From: Oceanobacillus polygoni
GTDB lineage: Bacteria > Bacillota > Bacilli > Bacillales > Amphibacillaceae
DNA: 64,000 nucleotides
Assembly: GCF_008304605.1 (NCBI RefSeq)
Contig: NZ_PIJY01000045.1
Coordinates: 236,511 to 300,510 of the forward strand
Direction: 5' to 3'
Position numbers and translations under genes: made by a program. Below, one piece after another: positions 37,406-46,847 of the stretch. The stretch's first letter is position 1. The number at the start of each line of letters is the position of its first letter. Under the pieces are notes generated by a model. The model searched no databases. It was given only the letters and a program-made list of their open reading frames with translations, and had not been told where the DNA came from.

Positions 37406-38572
37406 TTGAACGTTTACTTTGCTGATATGCATATTCATATTGGCCGTGATAAATACGGAAAGCCAGTGAAAATAACAGGCGCAAAAAGTCTAACTTTAAC
37501 GAATATTTTAATGGAGTCAAGTAGGAACAAAGGAATTGATATGATCGGGGTAATTGATTGTCACGCTCCAGCTGTACAGGAGGAAATTAAAGCATTAATT
37601 GAAAAGGGAGAGGCTAGCGAATTACCGGAAGGTGGTATTCGCTTTGAACAAGTAACGCTCATACTTGGTTCAGAAATTGAAGTTTATGATGAAAATTGCC
37701 TCGGTCCCATTCATGTGCTTGTGTTTTTACCGACACTCTCCAGCATGGAGGAATTTTCCCAGTGGCTGTCAACTCGAATGAAAAATATAACCTTAAGCTC
37801 ACAGCGGTATTATGGAACAGCCAGGGAGCTTCAATACAAAGTAAAAGAATTGGGTGGATTGTTTATTCCAGCCCATGTATTTACGCCGTTTAAAAGTTTG
37901 TATGGGAAGGGTGTTCGTCATTCCTTAAAAGAAGTATTAGATCCAGATTTAATTGATGGAATTGAATTGGGGCTAAGCTCCGATACGCAAATGGCAGATC
38001 AATTATCTGAGCTTCACCAATACACCTTTGTGACGAATTCAGATGCCCACTCCCTTCCGAAAATAGCTAGAGAATACCAGGAGATAGTAATGCAAGAACC
38101 GACTTTTAAGGAATTTAACTGGGCATTACACCGGGTTGAAGGTAGACGAATCAAACGTAACTTTGGAATGAACCCATTGTTGGGAAAATACCATACAACA
38201 GTCTGCAGCAACTGTTTTGTACAGGTGTCACCCGAAATCAGGACTTGCCCGAAATGTGGTTCGACGAAAATTATTAAAGGTGTTTCCGATCGTATTCAAG
38301 CGTTAAAGGATACGGAAAAGCAAGCATCAGAACGACCTGATTATTTATATCAAGTCCCGCTTGAATACTTGCCATCATTAGGGCCAAAGACGTTTCAGAA
38401 ACTATTAACAGCCTTTGGAACGGAGATGGAAGTTATTCATTACGCGCCATATAAAAATTTAATAGATGTTGTACCAGAAAAGCTAACGAATTCTATTATG
38501 CAAATGCGTGAAGGGAAATTACCGATAAAAGCAGGCGGTGGTGGGAAGTATGGTAGTATTGGCTCTTCCTAA
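37406..38572 (+). CDS. Endonuclease Q (PHP-domain DNA repair nuclease, YqxK)
   Basis: 388-aa nuclease expected to nick DNA 5' of deaminated bases (uracil, hypoxanthine), as shown for archaeal EndoQ and a Bacillus homologue. The PHP metal site is seen in YFADMHIHIGRDK, IGVIDCHAP, GSEIEVYDEN, PAHVFTPF and TNSDAHS. A zinc ribbon CSNC / CPKC lies at about 267-287, and a helix-hairpin-helix (LPSLGPKTFQKLL) follows. The start is TTG at 37406 with an AGGGAGG site overlapping the nudF end, so the two are translationally coupled. The EndoQ name is recent; older annotations call it a phosphotransferase-domain protein. Confidence 0.85.
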   Translation: MNVYFADMHIHIGRDKYGKPVKITGAKSLTLTNILMESSRNKGIDMIGVIDCHAPAVQEEIKALIEKGEASELPEGGIRFEQVTLILGSEIEVYDENCLGPIHVLVFLPTLSSMEEFSQWLSTRMKNITLSSQRYYGTARELQYKVKELGGLFIPAHVFTPFKSLYGKGVRHSLKEVLDPDLIDGIELGLSSDTQMADQLSELHQYTFVTNSDAHSLPKIAREYQEIVMQEPTFKEFNWALHRVEGRRIKRNFGMNPLLGKYHTTVCSNCFVQVSPEIRTCPKCGSTKIIKGVSDRIQALKDTEKQASERPDYLYQVPLEYLPSLGPKTFQKLLTAFGTEMEVIHYAPYKNLIDVVPEKLTNSIMQMREGKLPIKAGGGGKYGSIGSS

Positions 38573-38595
38573 TTTATGTCATAACTAGGATAGTT

Positions 38596-38625
38596 GGTAT
38601 TTTTATCTCGTAATCCTCATAGTTT
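38596..38625 (+). promoter_or_regulatory. Candidate sigma-E promoter of spoIIM
   Basis: A CATAGTTT -10 (38618-38625) fits CATA-N3-T of sigma-E, with a partial -35 GGTATTT about 15 nt upstream. spoIIM is sigma-E dependent in B. subtilis. A repeat element lies between it and the gene. Confidence 0.35.
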
Positions 38626-38640
38626 TTAACTATAGAAGTT

Positions 38641-38704
38641 GTTCAAAAATCCGGTGAAAATGACGTATCGAATTTCTCGTTCATTTTCATCCTCCTTTTT
38701 GAAC
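38641..38704 (-). repeat. Type B inverted-repeat element, copy 1 (spoIIM leader)
   Basis: 64 bp starting GTTCAAAAA and ending TTTTTGAAC. Its internal sequence is a shortened, reversed version of copy 4 (the reverse strand has GAGAAATTCGATACGTCAT, close to the right end of copy 4). It ends 36 nt before the spoIIM ATG. No gene is inside. Confidence 0.85.
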
Positions 38705-38740
38705 ATCTATTTAAAGACTATTTGTAGTAGGAGGATTACG

Positions 38741-39379
38741 ATGTATAAAAACAGCTTTCTTGTATGGGAACATATAAAAAATCATGCCACTATCTATCTA
38801 TTTATGATTATTTTATTTTTAACAGGAATTATTTTTGGAGCAGTAATTGTCAACAGTATGGGTTTCATACAAAAGCAGGATCTGTTTTTTTATCTGGAAC
38901 GTTTTTTTGGACAAATAACAGAAGGTGTTTCAATTAGTAAAAGTGATATTCTCTGGCAAAGTTTTACATACCATGCCAAATACCTTTTGCTTTTATGTAT
39001 ACTAGGATTATCAGTAATAGGACTACCAATCGTATGGGTACTTATTTTCGTTAAAGGACTGGTCGTGGGCTTTTCAGTTGGGTTTATTGTGAATCAACTT
39101 GGATTACAAGGTCTATTATTAGCTTCATTATCAATCGCACCACAAAACATTTTAATTATTCCAATTTATATTACTGCTGGCTCTATTTCGATGATTTTCT
39201 CATTAACATTGTTAAATAAATTATTTTCCCGTAAAAATCATCAATTATTACTGCAGCCGCTAGCAAGGTATAGTATTATTTTTGTAACCCTGCTAGTTGT
39301 ATCGTTTGCCGCAGCACTAATTGAGGCGTATTTATCCAATCAAGCAATGCAAGAGTTAATTAAATCACTTTACCTATAA
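38741..39379 (+). CDS. spoIIM: Stage II sporulation protein M
   Basis: 212-aa membrane protein of the SpoIIDMP complex, which remodels septal peptidoglycan and drives engulfment of the forespore. About five hydrophobic segments are present. The N-terminal motif SFLVWEHIKNHATIYLF and the central GLPIVWVLIFVKGLVVGFSVGF are the family hallmarks. The frame is open from 38639, but that extension lies in the repeat; ATG 38741 has a GGAGG site 6 nt upstream. It sits between endonuclease Q and fur as in B. subtilis. Confidence 0.92.
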   Translation: MYKNSFLVWEHIKNHATIYLFMIILFLTGIIFGAVIVNSMGFIQKQDLFFYLERFFGQITEGVSISKSDILWQSFTYHAKYLLLLCILGLSVIGLPIVWVLIFVKGLVVGFSVGFIVNQLGLQGLLLASLSIAPQNILIIPIYITAGSISMIFSLTLLNKLFSRKNHQLLLQPLARYSIIFVTLLVVSFAAALIEAYLSNQAMQELIKSLYL

Positions 39380-39390
39380 CCAATGTTATA

Positions 39391-39405
39391 TTATAATTAT
39401 TATTA
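39391..39405. promoter_or_regulatory. PerR-box-like sequence upstream of fur
   Basis: TTATAATTATTATTA matches 14 of 15 positions of the PerR consensus TTATAAT-N-ATTATAA. fur belongs to the PerR regulon in B. subtilis. The centre is near -63 relative to the predicted start site, which is far for simple repression, and the region is AT-rich, so chance is possible. Confidence 0.45.
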
Positions 39406-39425
39406 TTAAAAGGTGAGAATATACT

Positions 39426-39454
39426 TTGACATAGAAATAAAAGGTGCATATAAT
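39426..39454 (+). promoter_or_regulatory. Consensus sigma-A promoter of fur
   Basis: Perfect hexamers TTGACA (39426-39431) and TATAAT (39449-39454) with a 17-nt spacer, about 30 nt before the fur start. Confidence 0.85.
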
Positions 39455-39483
39455 AAAGGTGGGAAATGAGGAGGCGAACTGCC

Positions 39484-39939
39484 GTGGAACATCGAATAGA
39501 ACAAATAAAAAAGCAGCTGCATGCACAGAGCTACAAGCTGACTCCACAAAGAGAGGCAACGGTTCGTGTCTTATTGGAGCGAGAAGAAGACCATCTTAGT
39601 GCAGAGGATGTATATCTGTTAGTAAAGGAAAAGTCTCCTGAAATTGGTCTGGCAACAGTGTATCGGACATTGGAGCTACTCTCTGAATTGAAAATTGTTG
39701 ATAAAATTAATTTTGGCGATGGTGTGTCACGTTACGACCTACGAAAAGAGGGCGCCAAGCACTCCCATCACCATCTTGTATGTATTGAATGTGGATCCGT
39801 TGAAGAAATTGAAAATGATTTATTAGAAGATGTTGAAAAAATTGTTTTAAATGATTGGGGATTCCAAGTAAAAGATCATCGGTTAACCTTTCATGGAATA
39901 TGCAAGCAATGCCAAGAAGCAGCAGTGAAAGCAACATAA
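39484..39939 (+). CDS. fur: Ferric uptake regulator
   Basis: Iron-responsive repressor, 151 aa. The winged helix is at about 10-80 (SYKLTPQREATVRVLLE, LATVYRTLELL), the metal-binding HSHHHLVCIECG follows at about 90-101, and CKQC at the C-terminus pairs with CIEC for structural zinc. The SAEDVYLLVKEKSPEIGL segment is almost identical to B. subtilis Fur. The start is the GTG at 39484 with GAGGAGG upstream; the in-frame ATG at 39466 overlaps that ribosome site. A strong promoter precedes it and a terminator follows. Confidence 0.94.
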   Translation: MEHRIEQIKKQLHAQSYKLTPQREATVRVLLEREEDHLSAEDVYLLVKEKSPEIGLATVYRTLELLSELKIVDKINFGDGVSRYDLRKEGAKHSHHHLVCIECGSVEEIENDLLEDVEKIVLNDWGFQVKDHRLTFHGICKQCQEAAVKAT

Positions 39940-39945
39940 GTAGAG

Positions 39946-39980
39946 ACCTTTTTCCAAATGGAGAAAGGTTTTTATTTTTT
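39946..39980 (+). terminator. Rho-independent terminator after fur
   Basis: Stem ACCTTTTTCC / GGAGAAAGGT, 4-nt loop, then TTTTATTTTTT. Confidence 0.88.
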
Positions 39981-40032
39981 GCTGTTGCGTATTAAACTTA
40001 GGTTTGAGTAAGAAGGTTGTCTTTTATCGACA

Positions 40033-40333
40033 TAAAAGAAATAAACTGTGAACTAATGTGCAATGGGGTATAGAGCTTTTGCGCCGCTTCGGAAATACAC
40101 TTCGCTCGTACTGGTTTATTGGCCATTACAACAACGTTTATCAAAAACAAAATCGTCGCTCTAACCAGTCCGGCGGTGACTCTTTCGGGAACAGCACGTG
40201 TCCGAAAACCCTGCAGAGTGGTTTTCTCGAGAAGGGCTGAGGCCGTGCCTGCGGAAAGCATCGGCCCGGACGATCCCGGACGACGATTCTTGATCAGACT
40301 TAGCAAATAACATTAGTCCGCCGTTTCTCTTGA
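40033..40333 (+). repeat. Type A intergenic repeat, copy 3
   Basis: About 301 bp, from TAAAAGAAATAAACTGTGAAC to CCGTTTCTCTTGA (ends inverted, a little diverged). It shares CGCTTCGGAAATACACT with copy 1 and the GGGAACAGCACGTGTCC block with copy 2, so it joins both versions. It lies 53 nt after the fur terminator. The remaining gap (40334-40546) has only a loose promoter-like TATAAT near 40444. Confidence 0.82.
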
Positions 40334-40546
40334 ACGCTAAGAAAGTTATCCTAGGCCATTGGTATAAAGTATCTCCACTTCCTCCATTTAGCTATTACCT
40401 ATTTCTGATTTTTGCTTAAATGTTGAGCTGGACTTTATTTTGTTATAATTTACAAATTGCTTGAAAAAGGTTACATTTGAATAGTATATTGTGATTCTAA
40501 CCTAGCATATCTTTAAATAAACAACTATTTTGGGGAGTAGTGCTAG

Positions 40547-40753
40547 GTGAACAGAATGATACGAGATACGATAAAAGTGTTTGTGATTTTTACAATGTGT
40601 ACCGTTTTATTTTATGTAGGCTTACAAATTATGCATCGGGAGTATGAAGAAATTCATCGTTATGATCCTCCCGAAGGCCCAGCTGTTAAAGTGTTTTATT
40701 CACAAACAAAGCTATTGGAACGATTTCAATTATTTTTCAAGGCAGGGGAGTAG
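40547..40753 (+). CDS. YqzK family protein (DUF4227)
   Basis: Small 68-aa protein with one membrane segment (about 9-28) and a conserved charged tail. The length, position between fur and xerD, and sequence ([20 protein letters not shown], later [11 protein letters not shown]) identify the YqzK/DUF4227 family, of unknown function. The start is GTG behind GGGGAG. The next gene begins 5 nt after its stop, suggesting one transcript. Confidence 0.82.
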   Translation: MNRMIRDTIKVFVIFTMCTVLFYVGLQIMHREYEEIHRYDPPEGPAVKVFYSQTKLLERFQLFFKAGE

Positions 40754-40758
40754 TATGT

Positions 40759-41649
40759 ATGTTGAAATACGCATTGGAGGATTTTATTCATTTTCTGCAA
40801 ATCGAGCGTGGTCTGTCCGATAACACACTTGGTTCCTATAGACGTGACCTTAAACATTATATCGAACATATTGAAAAGGAAGCAAAGAAACAATCATGGG
40901 ATCAAGTAACTAGAAATGATATTATAAGCTTCTTATATGTGCTAAAAGATAGTGGTAAGTCGACAGCAACCATTACAAGACATGTCTCATCAATTCGCAG
41001 CTTTCATCAATTTCTAATTCGCGAACAGATTGTGCCCCATGACCCTAGTTTACATATTGAAACACCAAAAAAAGAAAGAAAGCTTCCTGACATTCTGTCT
41101 CAAGCAGATGTAGAAAAATTACTCGATATTCAAACGAATTCTTCGCTTGCCATTCGTAATAAAGCAATGCTTGAATTACTATACGCAACAGGGCTTCGAG
41201 TATCCGAGCTAATTTCATTGAAGATTAGTGATTTGCACCTAACAATGGGGTTCGTTCAATGCTTTGGAAAAGGATCAAAAGAAAGGATTGTTCCATTAGG
41301 TGATGCAGCAAGAAACGCATTGGAGCAATATTTAGACCTTGCAAGAGGGAAGCTCGTAAAGAATAAAACTGAATCGGCATTGTTTGTTAATCAGCATGGT
41401 AGAGCCTTATCACGCCAAGGCTTTTGGAAAATTCTTAAAGGGATAGCTAGAGATGCAGGGATTAATAAAACATTAACCCCACATACGCTAAGACATTCCT
41501 TTGCAACGCATTTACTAGAAAATGGTGCAGACCTACGTGCTGTTCAGGAAATGCTCGGACATGCTGATATTTCAACAACTCAGATTTATACACATGTCAC
41601 AAAAGCACGATTAAAAGATATGTATAAGGCATACCATCCTAGAGCATGA
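40759..41649 (+). CDS. xerD: Site-specific tyrosine recombinase XerD (RipX)
   Basis: 296-aa recombinase that with XerC/CodV resolves chromosome dimers at dif. The N-terminal SAM-like domain is at about 1-90. The catalytic residues are Arg in [12 protein letters not shown] (about 147), Lys in [10 protein letters not shown], His-x2-Arg in [14 protein letters not shown], His in [15 protein letters not shown] and the tyrosine in that same stretch. Position before deoB is the same as B. subtilis ripX. Confidence 0.94.
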   Translation: MLKYALEDFIHFLQIERGLSDNTLGSYRRDLKHYIEHIEKEAKKQSWDQVTRNDIISFLYVLKDSGKSTATITRHVSSIRSFHQFLIREQIVPHDPSLHIETPKKERKLPDILSQADVEKLLDIQTNSSLAIRNKAMLELLYATGLRVSELISLKISDLHLTMGFVQCFGKGSKERIVPLGDAARNALEQYLDLARGKLVKNKTESALFVNQHGRALSRQGFWKILKGIARDAGINKTLTPHTLRHSFATHLLENGADLRAVQEMLGHADISTTQIYTHVTKARLKDMYKAYHPRA

Positions 41650-41746
41650 AGTTGGTTTCGAAACAGTGGTCTGACATCCTACATCATAAAATTGAAACAT
41701 ATATCCTTAGTGATGCGGGAATATAGTAACAGGAGGTTTGATAGAA

Positions 41747-42925
41747 ATGAATCAATTTAAACGTGTATTTTTAGTTGTTTTGGATTCTGTAGGGATTGGT
41801 GAGGCACCAGATGCTGCGCAATTTAACGACGTAGGTGCTGATACGTTAGGACATATTGCAGAACATATGAATGGTTTGAATATGCCACATACGGGCCAAT
41901 TGGGATTAAGTAATATTAAAGAAATAAAAGGAATTGAAAAGGCTGTTCATCCAAAAGCACATTATACAAAAATGCAGGAAGCTTCCAACGGGAAAGATAC
42001 GATGACCGGACATTGGGAAATTATGGGTCTTCACATAAGCAAGCCATTTCGAACGTTCCCTGACGGATTTCCAGATGAGTTATTAAATGAACTGGAAGAA
42101 AAATCTGGAAGAAAAATTATTGGGAATAAACCGGCATCAGGTACTGAAATATTGGATGAGCTTGGAGAAGAACATATGAAAACCGGTGCTCTGATTGTTT
42201 ATACGTCGGCAGATTCAGTACTGCAAATCGCAGCACATGAGGAAATCGTTCCAATTGAAGAACAGTATCGCATTTGTGAAATCGCGCGTGCTCTAACATT
42301 AGATGAAAAATATATGGTTGGCCGGATTATTGCACGTCCGTTTATTGGTAAACCTGGTGCATTTGAGCGAACATCAAACCGACATGATTATGCATTGAAG
42401 CCATTTGGCAGGACGGTAATGAATGAATTGAAAGATAATAAACTGGATGTGATTGCATTAGGGAAAATTTCCGACATCTATGATGGCGAAGGAGTAACCC
42501 AAGCAGTTCGAACAACTGATAATGATGATGGCATGACAAAGTTGGTGGCATCAATGGATCAGGACTTTACAGGTATTAGCTTTTTGAATTTAGTTGATTT
42601 TGATGCAAAATATGGTCACCGAAGAGATCCGGAGGGTTATGGAAAAGCATTGGAAGCATTTGATGCAAGATTGCCTGAGGTTTTAGATAAATTACAAGAG
42701 GATGACCTGTTAATTATTACTGCAGACCATGGGAATGATCCGACGCATCATGGTACAGACCACACGAGAGAATATGTACCATTGCTAGTGCATCATAAAG
42801 CCATTTCAGAAGGAAGAGCATTACCAATTAAAGAAACATTTGCAGATATCGGTGCTACAATTGCTGATAACTTTAACATACCTATGCCTAATCATGGAAA
42901 AAGCTTTTTAAATGAAATTAAATAG
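41747..42925 (+). CDS. deoB: Phosphopentomutase
   Basis: 392-aa manganese enzyme converting (deoxy)ribose-1-phosphate to the 5-phosphate in nucleoside salvage. Metal and substrate motifs are [13 protein letters not shown] (about 10-22), KDTMTGHWE and [16 protein letters not shown]. The frame opens at TTG 41738, but AGGAGG is immediately before it; ATG 41747 has proper spacing. It is the first of the salvage genes, with pupG 15 nt downstream and pdp beyond. Confidence 0.94.
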   Translation: MNQFKRVFLVVLDSVGIGEAPDAAQFNDVGADTLGHIAEHMNGLNMPHTGQLGLSNIKEIKGIEKAVHPKAHYTKMQEASNGKDTMTGHWEIMGLHISKPFRTFPDGFPDELLNELEEKSGRKIIGNKPASGTEILDELGEEHMKTGALIVYTSADSVLQIAAHEEIVPIEEQYRICEIARALTLDEKYMVGRIIARPFIGKPGAFERTSNRHDYALKPFGRTVMNELKDNKLDVIALGKISDIYDGEGVTQAVRTTDNDDGMTKLVASMDQDFTGISFLNLVDFDAKYGHRRDPEGYGKALEAFDARLPEVLDKLQEDDLLIITADHGNDPTHHGTDHTREYVPLLVHHKAISEGRALPIKETFADIGATIADNFNIPMPNHGKSFLNEIK

Positions 42926-42940
42926 AGGGGAATCAGCAAA

Positions 42941-43762
42941 ATGAATCATGCAGCAATTAAAGAAGCGAGCAATTATGTGAAAAGCAAACTAAAAGAGACA
43001 CCAGAAATTGGCTTAATTCTTGGTTCTGGTTTAGGAGTTCTTGGTGAAGAGATTGAAAATCCGCTAACCATTGCCTATAAGGACATCCCACACTTTCCAG
43101 AATCAACAGTATCTGGACATAAGGGACAACTTGTAATCGGAACGTTAGAAGGTAAGCAGGTTATCGCGATGCAGGGACGTTTTCACTACTATGAAGGCTA
43201 TTCCATGACCCAAGTAACATTTCCGGTTCGTGTTATGAAGGATTTAGGAATCGAGTCCATTATCGTAACGAATGCCGCTGGAGGAATTAATGAGGAATTC
43301 ACTCCTGGTGACCTCATGCTCATTACCGACCACATTAATAATATGGGGAATAGCCCATTAATCGGGAAAAACGATGAAGACTTAGGTGTTCGTTTTCCTG
43401 ACATGTCCCAGAGCTATGATCGAGAATTCATAAAGCATGCAGAAAGCTGTGCAGCTTCACTTGGTATTTCCGTTCAAAAAGGTGTGTATGTTGGTAACAC
43501 TGGACCAGCTTACGAAACGCCTGCAGAGGTTAGATTGCTGAGAACACTTGGTGGGGATGCTGTAGGAATGTCTACTGTACCAGAAGTAATGGTAAGCAGA
43601 CATGCTGGCATTCGAGTTCTTGGAATTTCTTGTATTTCAAATATGGCTGCAGGTATATTAGATCAGCCACTAACGCACGATGAAGTAATTGAAACAACAG
43701 AAAAAGTGAAAACAAACTTCCTACAATTCGTTAAAAAGATTGTAAGTACATTACCAGCTTAA
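42941..43762 (+). CDS. pupG: Purine-nucleoside phosphorylase
   Basis: 273-aa trimeric (class II) phosphorylase that splits guanosine and inosine to base and ribose-1-phosphate, which DeoB then uses. Phosphate and base site motifs are [23 protein letters not shown] (about 78-89), VTNAAGGIN and the C-terminal CISNMAAGI. The ribosome site GAGGGGAA gives a clear ATG. It is cotranscribed with deoB by spacing. Confidence 0.93.
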   Translation: MNHAAIKEASNYVKSKLKETPEIGLILGSGLGVLGEEIENPLTIAYKDIPHFPESTVSGHKGQLVIGTLEGKQVIAMQGRFHYYEGYSMTQVTFPVRVMKDLGIESIIVTNAAGGINEEFTPGDLMLITDHINNMGNSPLIGKNDEDLGVRFPDMSQSYDREFIKHAESCAASLGISVQKGVYVGNTGPAYETPAEVRLLRTLGGDAVGMSTVPEVMVSRHAGIRVLGISCISNMAAGILDQPLTHDEVIETTEKVKTNFLQFVKKIVSTLPA

Positions 43763-43776
43763 GTATGTATAAGTGT

Positions 43777-43839
43777 GTTCAAAAGGAGGAAAAAAAGAGT
43801 CGAGAAGTTCGATAGCTATTTTTTCCAGACCTTTTGAAC
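43777..43839 (+). repeat. Type B inverted-repeat element, copy 2 (pdp leader)
   Basis: 63 bp from GTTCAAAAGG to CCTTTTGAAC, perfectly inverted at the ends. It contains CGAGAAGTTCGA, shared with copy 4 and in the same orientation. It ends 41 nt before the pdp ATG. It lies in the pupG-pdp gap, so it is transcribed if these genes form one operon. Confidence 0.85.
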
Positions 43840-43880
43840 GGCCTCTACAAAACTAAAATATATAAAAAAGGTGATTAAAA

Positions 43881-45185
43881 ATGAGAATGTATGACATCAT
43901 TGAGAAAAAACGAAACGGCAGGGAATTAACCAAGGAAGAAATTACATTTTTTATTGATGGCTATACAAACGATGAAATTCCAGATTATCAAATTAGCGCT
44001 TTATTAATGGCAATTTATTTTCAGGATATGACAGAAGAGGAACGTGCCAGCTTAACGATGGCTATGGTTGAATCAGGGGATCAGATCGATTTATCGGCGA
44101 TTAAGGGAATTAAAGTAGATAAACATTCTACTGGTGGAGTAGGTGACACGACAACGTTAATTCTTGCCCCATTAGTTGCCTCGCTTGATGTACCTTTAGC
44201 AAAAATGAGCGGAAGAGGACTAGGTCATACTGGTGGTACAATTGATAAATTAGAAGCCATTCCAGGATTTCATGTAGAAATATCAAATGATGCGTTCATC
44301 GATCTCGTTAATAAAAATAAAGTGGCGGTTATTGGTCAATCAGGTAATTTAACACCAGCTGATAAGAAACTATATAGTTTAAGGGACGTTACAGCAACTG
44401 TAAATTCGATTCCACTAATAGCTAGTTCGATTATGAGTAAAAAAATCGCTTCCGGAGCTGACGGGATTGTTCTAGACGTCAAGACTGGTGCCGGAGCTTT
44501 TATGAAAGATTTAGAAGATGCAGAAGAACTAGCGCATGCGATGGTTTCCATTGGTAATAAAGTTTCAAGGAATACAATGGCTGTTATTTCGGATATGAGT
44601 CAACCACTAGGATATGCGATTGGGAATGCGCTTGAAGTTAAAGAAGCAATTGAAACGCTTCAAGGAAAAGGCCCTGAGGATCTGACAGAGCTTTGCCTCG
44701 CCTTAGGAAGTCAAATGGTCGTGCTTGCTGACAAAGCAAAAGATATTGATGAGGCACGACAGTTATTACAGGAATCCATTACAAATGGAAAAGCATTTGA
44801 GAAATTCAAGCAGTTTATAGAATCGCAAGGTGGTAATAAAGATGTGGTAGACAATCCAGAATTACTACCACAAGCGAAATTTAAAATCGACTTACCTGCT
44901 AAAACCGCTGGTAGGGTAGCAACAATCGTTGCTGATGAATTAGGTACTGCTGCAATGATGCTCGGTGCTGGCAGAGCTACGAAAGAATCTGAAATTGACT
45001 TAAGTGTTGGTATCGTGCTCCATAAGAAGATAGGTGACGCTGTTGCAGAAGGTGAATCCTTATTGACAATTCACTCCAATCAGGAAAATGTTGACCAAGT
45101 CATTGAAAAGTTGTATGAAAATATTACGATAACGACCGATCATATGGAGGCTCCCACATTAATTTATCAGACAATAACGGAATAA
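43881..45185 (+). CDS. pdp: Pyrimidine-nucleoside phosphorylase
   Basis: 434-aa enzyme that phosphorolyses uridine, thymidine and deoxyuridine to base and pentose-1-phosphate. The family signature [16 protein letters not shown] is at about 111-126; KHSTGGVGD precedes it and [17 protein letters not shown] follows. The start has an AAAGGTG site. It is placed after deoB and pupG, giving a purine/pyrimidine salvage cluster; B. subtilis keeps pdp elsewhere with dra and nupC. A terminator follows. Confidence 0.93.
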   Translation: MRMYDIIEKKRNGRELTKEEITFFIDGYTNDEIPDYQISALLMAIYFQDMTEEERASLTMAMVESGDQIDLSAIKGIKVDKHSTGGVGDTTTLILAPLVASLDVPLAKMSGRGLGHTGGTIDKLEAIPGFHVEISNDAFIDLVNKNKVAVIGQSGNLTPADKKLYSLRDVTATVNSIPLIASSIMSKKIASGADGIVLDVKTGAGAFMKDLEDAEELAHAMVSIGNKVSRNTMAVISDMSQPLGYAIGNALEVKEAIETLQGKGPEDLTELCLALGSQMVVLADKAKDIDEARQLLQESITNGKAFEKFKQFIESQGGNKDVVDNPELLPQAKFKIDLPAKTAGRVATIVADELGTAAMMLGAGRATKESEIDLSVGIVLHKKIGDAVAEGESLLTIHSNQENVDQVIEKLYENITITTDHMEAPTLIYQTITE

Positions 45186-45193
45186 AAACATGG

Positions 45194-45226
45194 AAAAGCG
45201 CACGGTTGTGTGCTTTTTCTTTTTTA
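45194..45226 (+). terminator. Rho-independent terminator after pdp
   Basis: Stem AAAAGCGCAC / GTGTGCTTTT with loop GGTT, then T-rich. Confidence 0.85.
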
Positions 45227-45279
45227 TTTTTTTGCGTATGAAAATGCCAATATTCGTCAATCCTTACATTATAGAGGAT

Positions 45280-45373
45280 GTTCAAAAATTCTGGGGAAAA
45301 TGAGGTATCGTTCTTTCCAATGGGCAGATAGGAAAAACTAGACTTTAGCCAATCTAGTTCTTCTTTTTTGAAC
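45280..45373 (-). repeat. Type B inverted-repeat element, copy 3 (dacF leader)
   Basis: 94 bp from GTTCAAAAATTC to TTTTTTGAAC. It is in the same orientation as copy 1 (start TGGGGAAAATGAGGTATCG, compare CGGTGAAAATGACGTATCG) and has an additional inner hairpin AACTAGA / TCTAGTT. It ends 34 nt before the dacF ATG. Confidence 0.82.
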
Positions 45374-45407
45374 ACGCTTTTATATTGATTGCTGGAGGTA
45401 AAAGACG

Positions 45408-46592
45408 ATGAAAAAGGTTTTGAGACTTATTACAATTATGATGGTAATAGCGTTAGTAGTACCTGTTTCTGCTCTTGCAGAAGAAAGTAATTCGGAGGAA
45501 GAAAATAATCTATTAAACCTTGCTCCAGATGCAAAATCAGCTATTTTACTGGAACAGGATACCGGCGAAATACTTTTCGATAAAAATGCTCATGAAAAGT
45601 TACCGCCAGCAAGTATGACCAAAATAATGACGTTACTCCTAATTATGGAAGCGTTGAATGAAGGAAATTTACAAAAAGATGAAATGATACGTGTAAGTGA
45701 ACGAGCTGCTTCTATGGGTGGATCACAAATATTCCTTGAAGCAGGGGAGGAAATGTCTGTTGACGATCTCCTAAAAGGGGTAGCAATTGCGTCAGGTAAT
45801 GATGCTAGTGTTGCTTTAGCAGAGCGTATTGCTGGCAGCGAAGAAGCATTTGTGAAAAAAATGAATGAAAGAGCAAAGGAATTAAAGCTTGAAAACACGA
45901 ATTTTCAAAATACCACAGGCTTACCTGCAGATGATCACTACAGTACATCCTATGATATGGCGATTATTGCGAATGAACTATTAAAGTATGAATCGATAAC
46001 GGATTACACGTCTATCTATGAAGACTATTTAAGAAAAGGGCAAGACAATGAGTTCTGGCTCGTAAACACAAATAAGCTTGTCCGTTTCTATCCGGATGTG
46101 GATGGATTAAAAACAGGGTATACAGGTGAAGCGAAATACTGTTTAACTGCTACTGCTAAGAGAGACGATATGCGCGTTATTGCTGTTGTAATGGGTGCAG
46201 AATCTCCAAAGGAAAGGAATGCAATGGTGTCAGGTCTCCTGGACTATGCATTCAATCAATTTGAGACGAATAAGCTATTCGATAAAGACGAAAAAATTAC
46301 CGATGTCCGTTTATTGAAATCAAAGCAAAAGAACGTTGATATCGTAACAAAACAATCCATCAGTACCCTTCATAAGAAAGGCGATGCTGAAAAGAATATC
46401 CGTACAGAGGTGGAGCTTCAGGAAGCATGGAACCTGCCAATAAAAAGGGGAGATGAGGTAGGCAAATTATACGTGAAGGATGGAGAGCAAGTTTTATACG
46501 AAATACCTTTAACAGTTGAGGAAGATATTGAAAAAACAACATATTTTTCATTATGGAAACGAACGGTGCAAGAAATGGTGAAATCACACTAA
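45408..46592 (+). CDS. dacF: Sporulation D-alanyl-D-alanine carboxypeptidase DacF
   Basis: 394-aa penicillin-binding protein that trims the terminal D-Ala of the peptidoglycan stem, lowering cross-linking of the spore wall on the forespore side. A signal peptide covers about 1-24 (VPVSALAEE). Catalytic motifs are PASMTK (SxxK, about 66-71), SGNDAS and LKTGYTG (KTG, about 234-240). A C-terminal beta domain follows. It lies immediately upstream of spoIIAA, as in B. subtilis. The ATG has a GGAGG site. Confidence 0.92.
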   Translation: MKKVLRLITIMMVIALVVPVSALAEESNSEEENNLLNLAPDAKSAILLEQDTGEILFDKNAHEKLPPASMTKIMTLLLIMEALNEGNLQKDEMIRVSERAASMGGSQIFLEAGEEMSVDDLLKGVAIASGNDASVALAERIAGSEEAFVKKMNERAKELKLENTNFQNTTGLPADDHYSTSYDMAIIANELLKYESITDYTSIYEDYLRKGQDNEFWLVNTNKLVRFYPDVDGLKTGYTGEAKYCLTATAKRDDMRVIAVVMGAESPKERNAMVSGLLDYAFNQFETNKLFDKDEKITDVRLLKSKQKNVDIVTKQSISTLHKKGDAEKNIRTEVELQEAWNLPIKRGDEVGKLYVKDGEQVLYEIPLTVEEDIEKTTYFSLWKRTVQEMVKSH

Positions 46593-46626
46593 TTTAAGTG
46601 TATAAACACTTCTTTTGTCAGGTAGC

Positions 46627-46654
46627 AGGAATTAGACCTCCCAATAAAGAAATA
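46627..46654 (+). promoter_or_regulatory. Candidate sigma-H promoter of the spoIIA-sigF operon
   Basis: AGGAATT (46627-46633) and GAAATA (46649-46654) are 15 nt apart, which fits the sigma-H pattern AGGAwww ... GAATww with one mismatch. spoIIA is transcribed by sigma-H with Spo0A~P in B. subtilis. It is just upstream of the type B repeat. No convincing Spo0A box was found. Confidence 0.45.
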
Positions 46655-46670
46655 GGTTAATACAGTGTAT

Positions 46671-46814
46671 GTTCAAAAAAGGAGGATAAAAAGGACCGAG
46701 AAGTTCGAGGCGGTGAAGCTTTGAGTACCGGAACGTATGCAATTAATACGCGAGGAACAGAAAAGCAAGCCAACGAAGAAATTCGATGTGTCATTTTTAC
46801 CGGACTTTTTGAAC
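46671..46814 (+). repeat. Type B inverted-repeat element, copy 4 (spoIIAA leader)
   Basis: 144 bp from GTTCAAAAAAGGAGG to GGACTTTTTGAAC, the longest copy and probably closest to full length. Internal hallmarks are CCGAGAAGTTCGAGG and GAAGAAATTCGATGTGTCAT. It ends 33 nt before spoIIAA and lies downstream of the candidate sigma-H promoter. No conserved protein is inside. Confidence 0.85.
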
Positions 46815-46847
46815 AACCTTATACAGTTCTTATAAGGAGGAATAAAT

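Noticed and set aside
38639-38740. N-terminal extension of spoIIM into the repeat
   Set aside because: The extension is made of type B repeat DNA and lacks a ribosome site; ATG 38741 fits the family and has GGAGG.
45227-45407. Sigma-F/sigma-G promoter before dacF
   Set aside because: GTATG and CATTATA are present, but 26 nt apart, well outside the allowed spacing.
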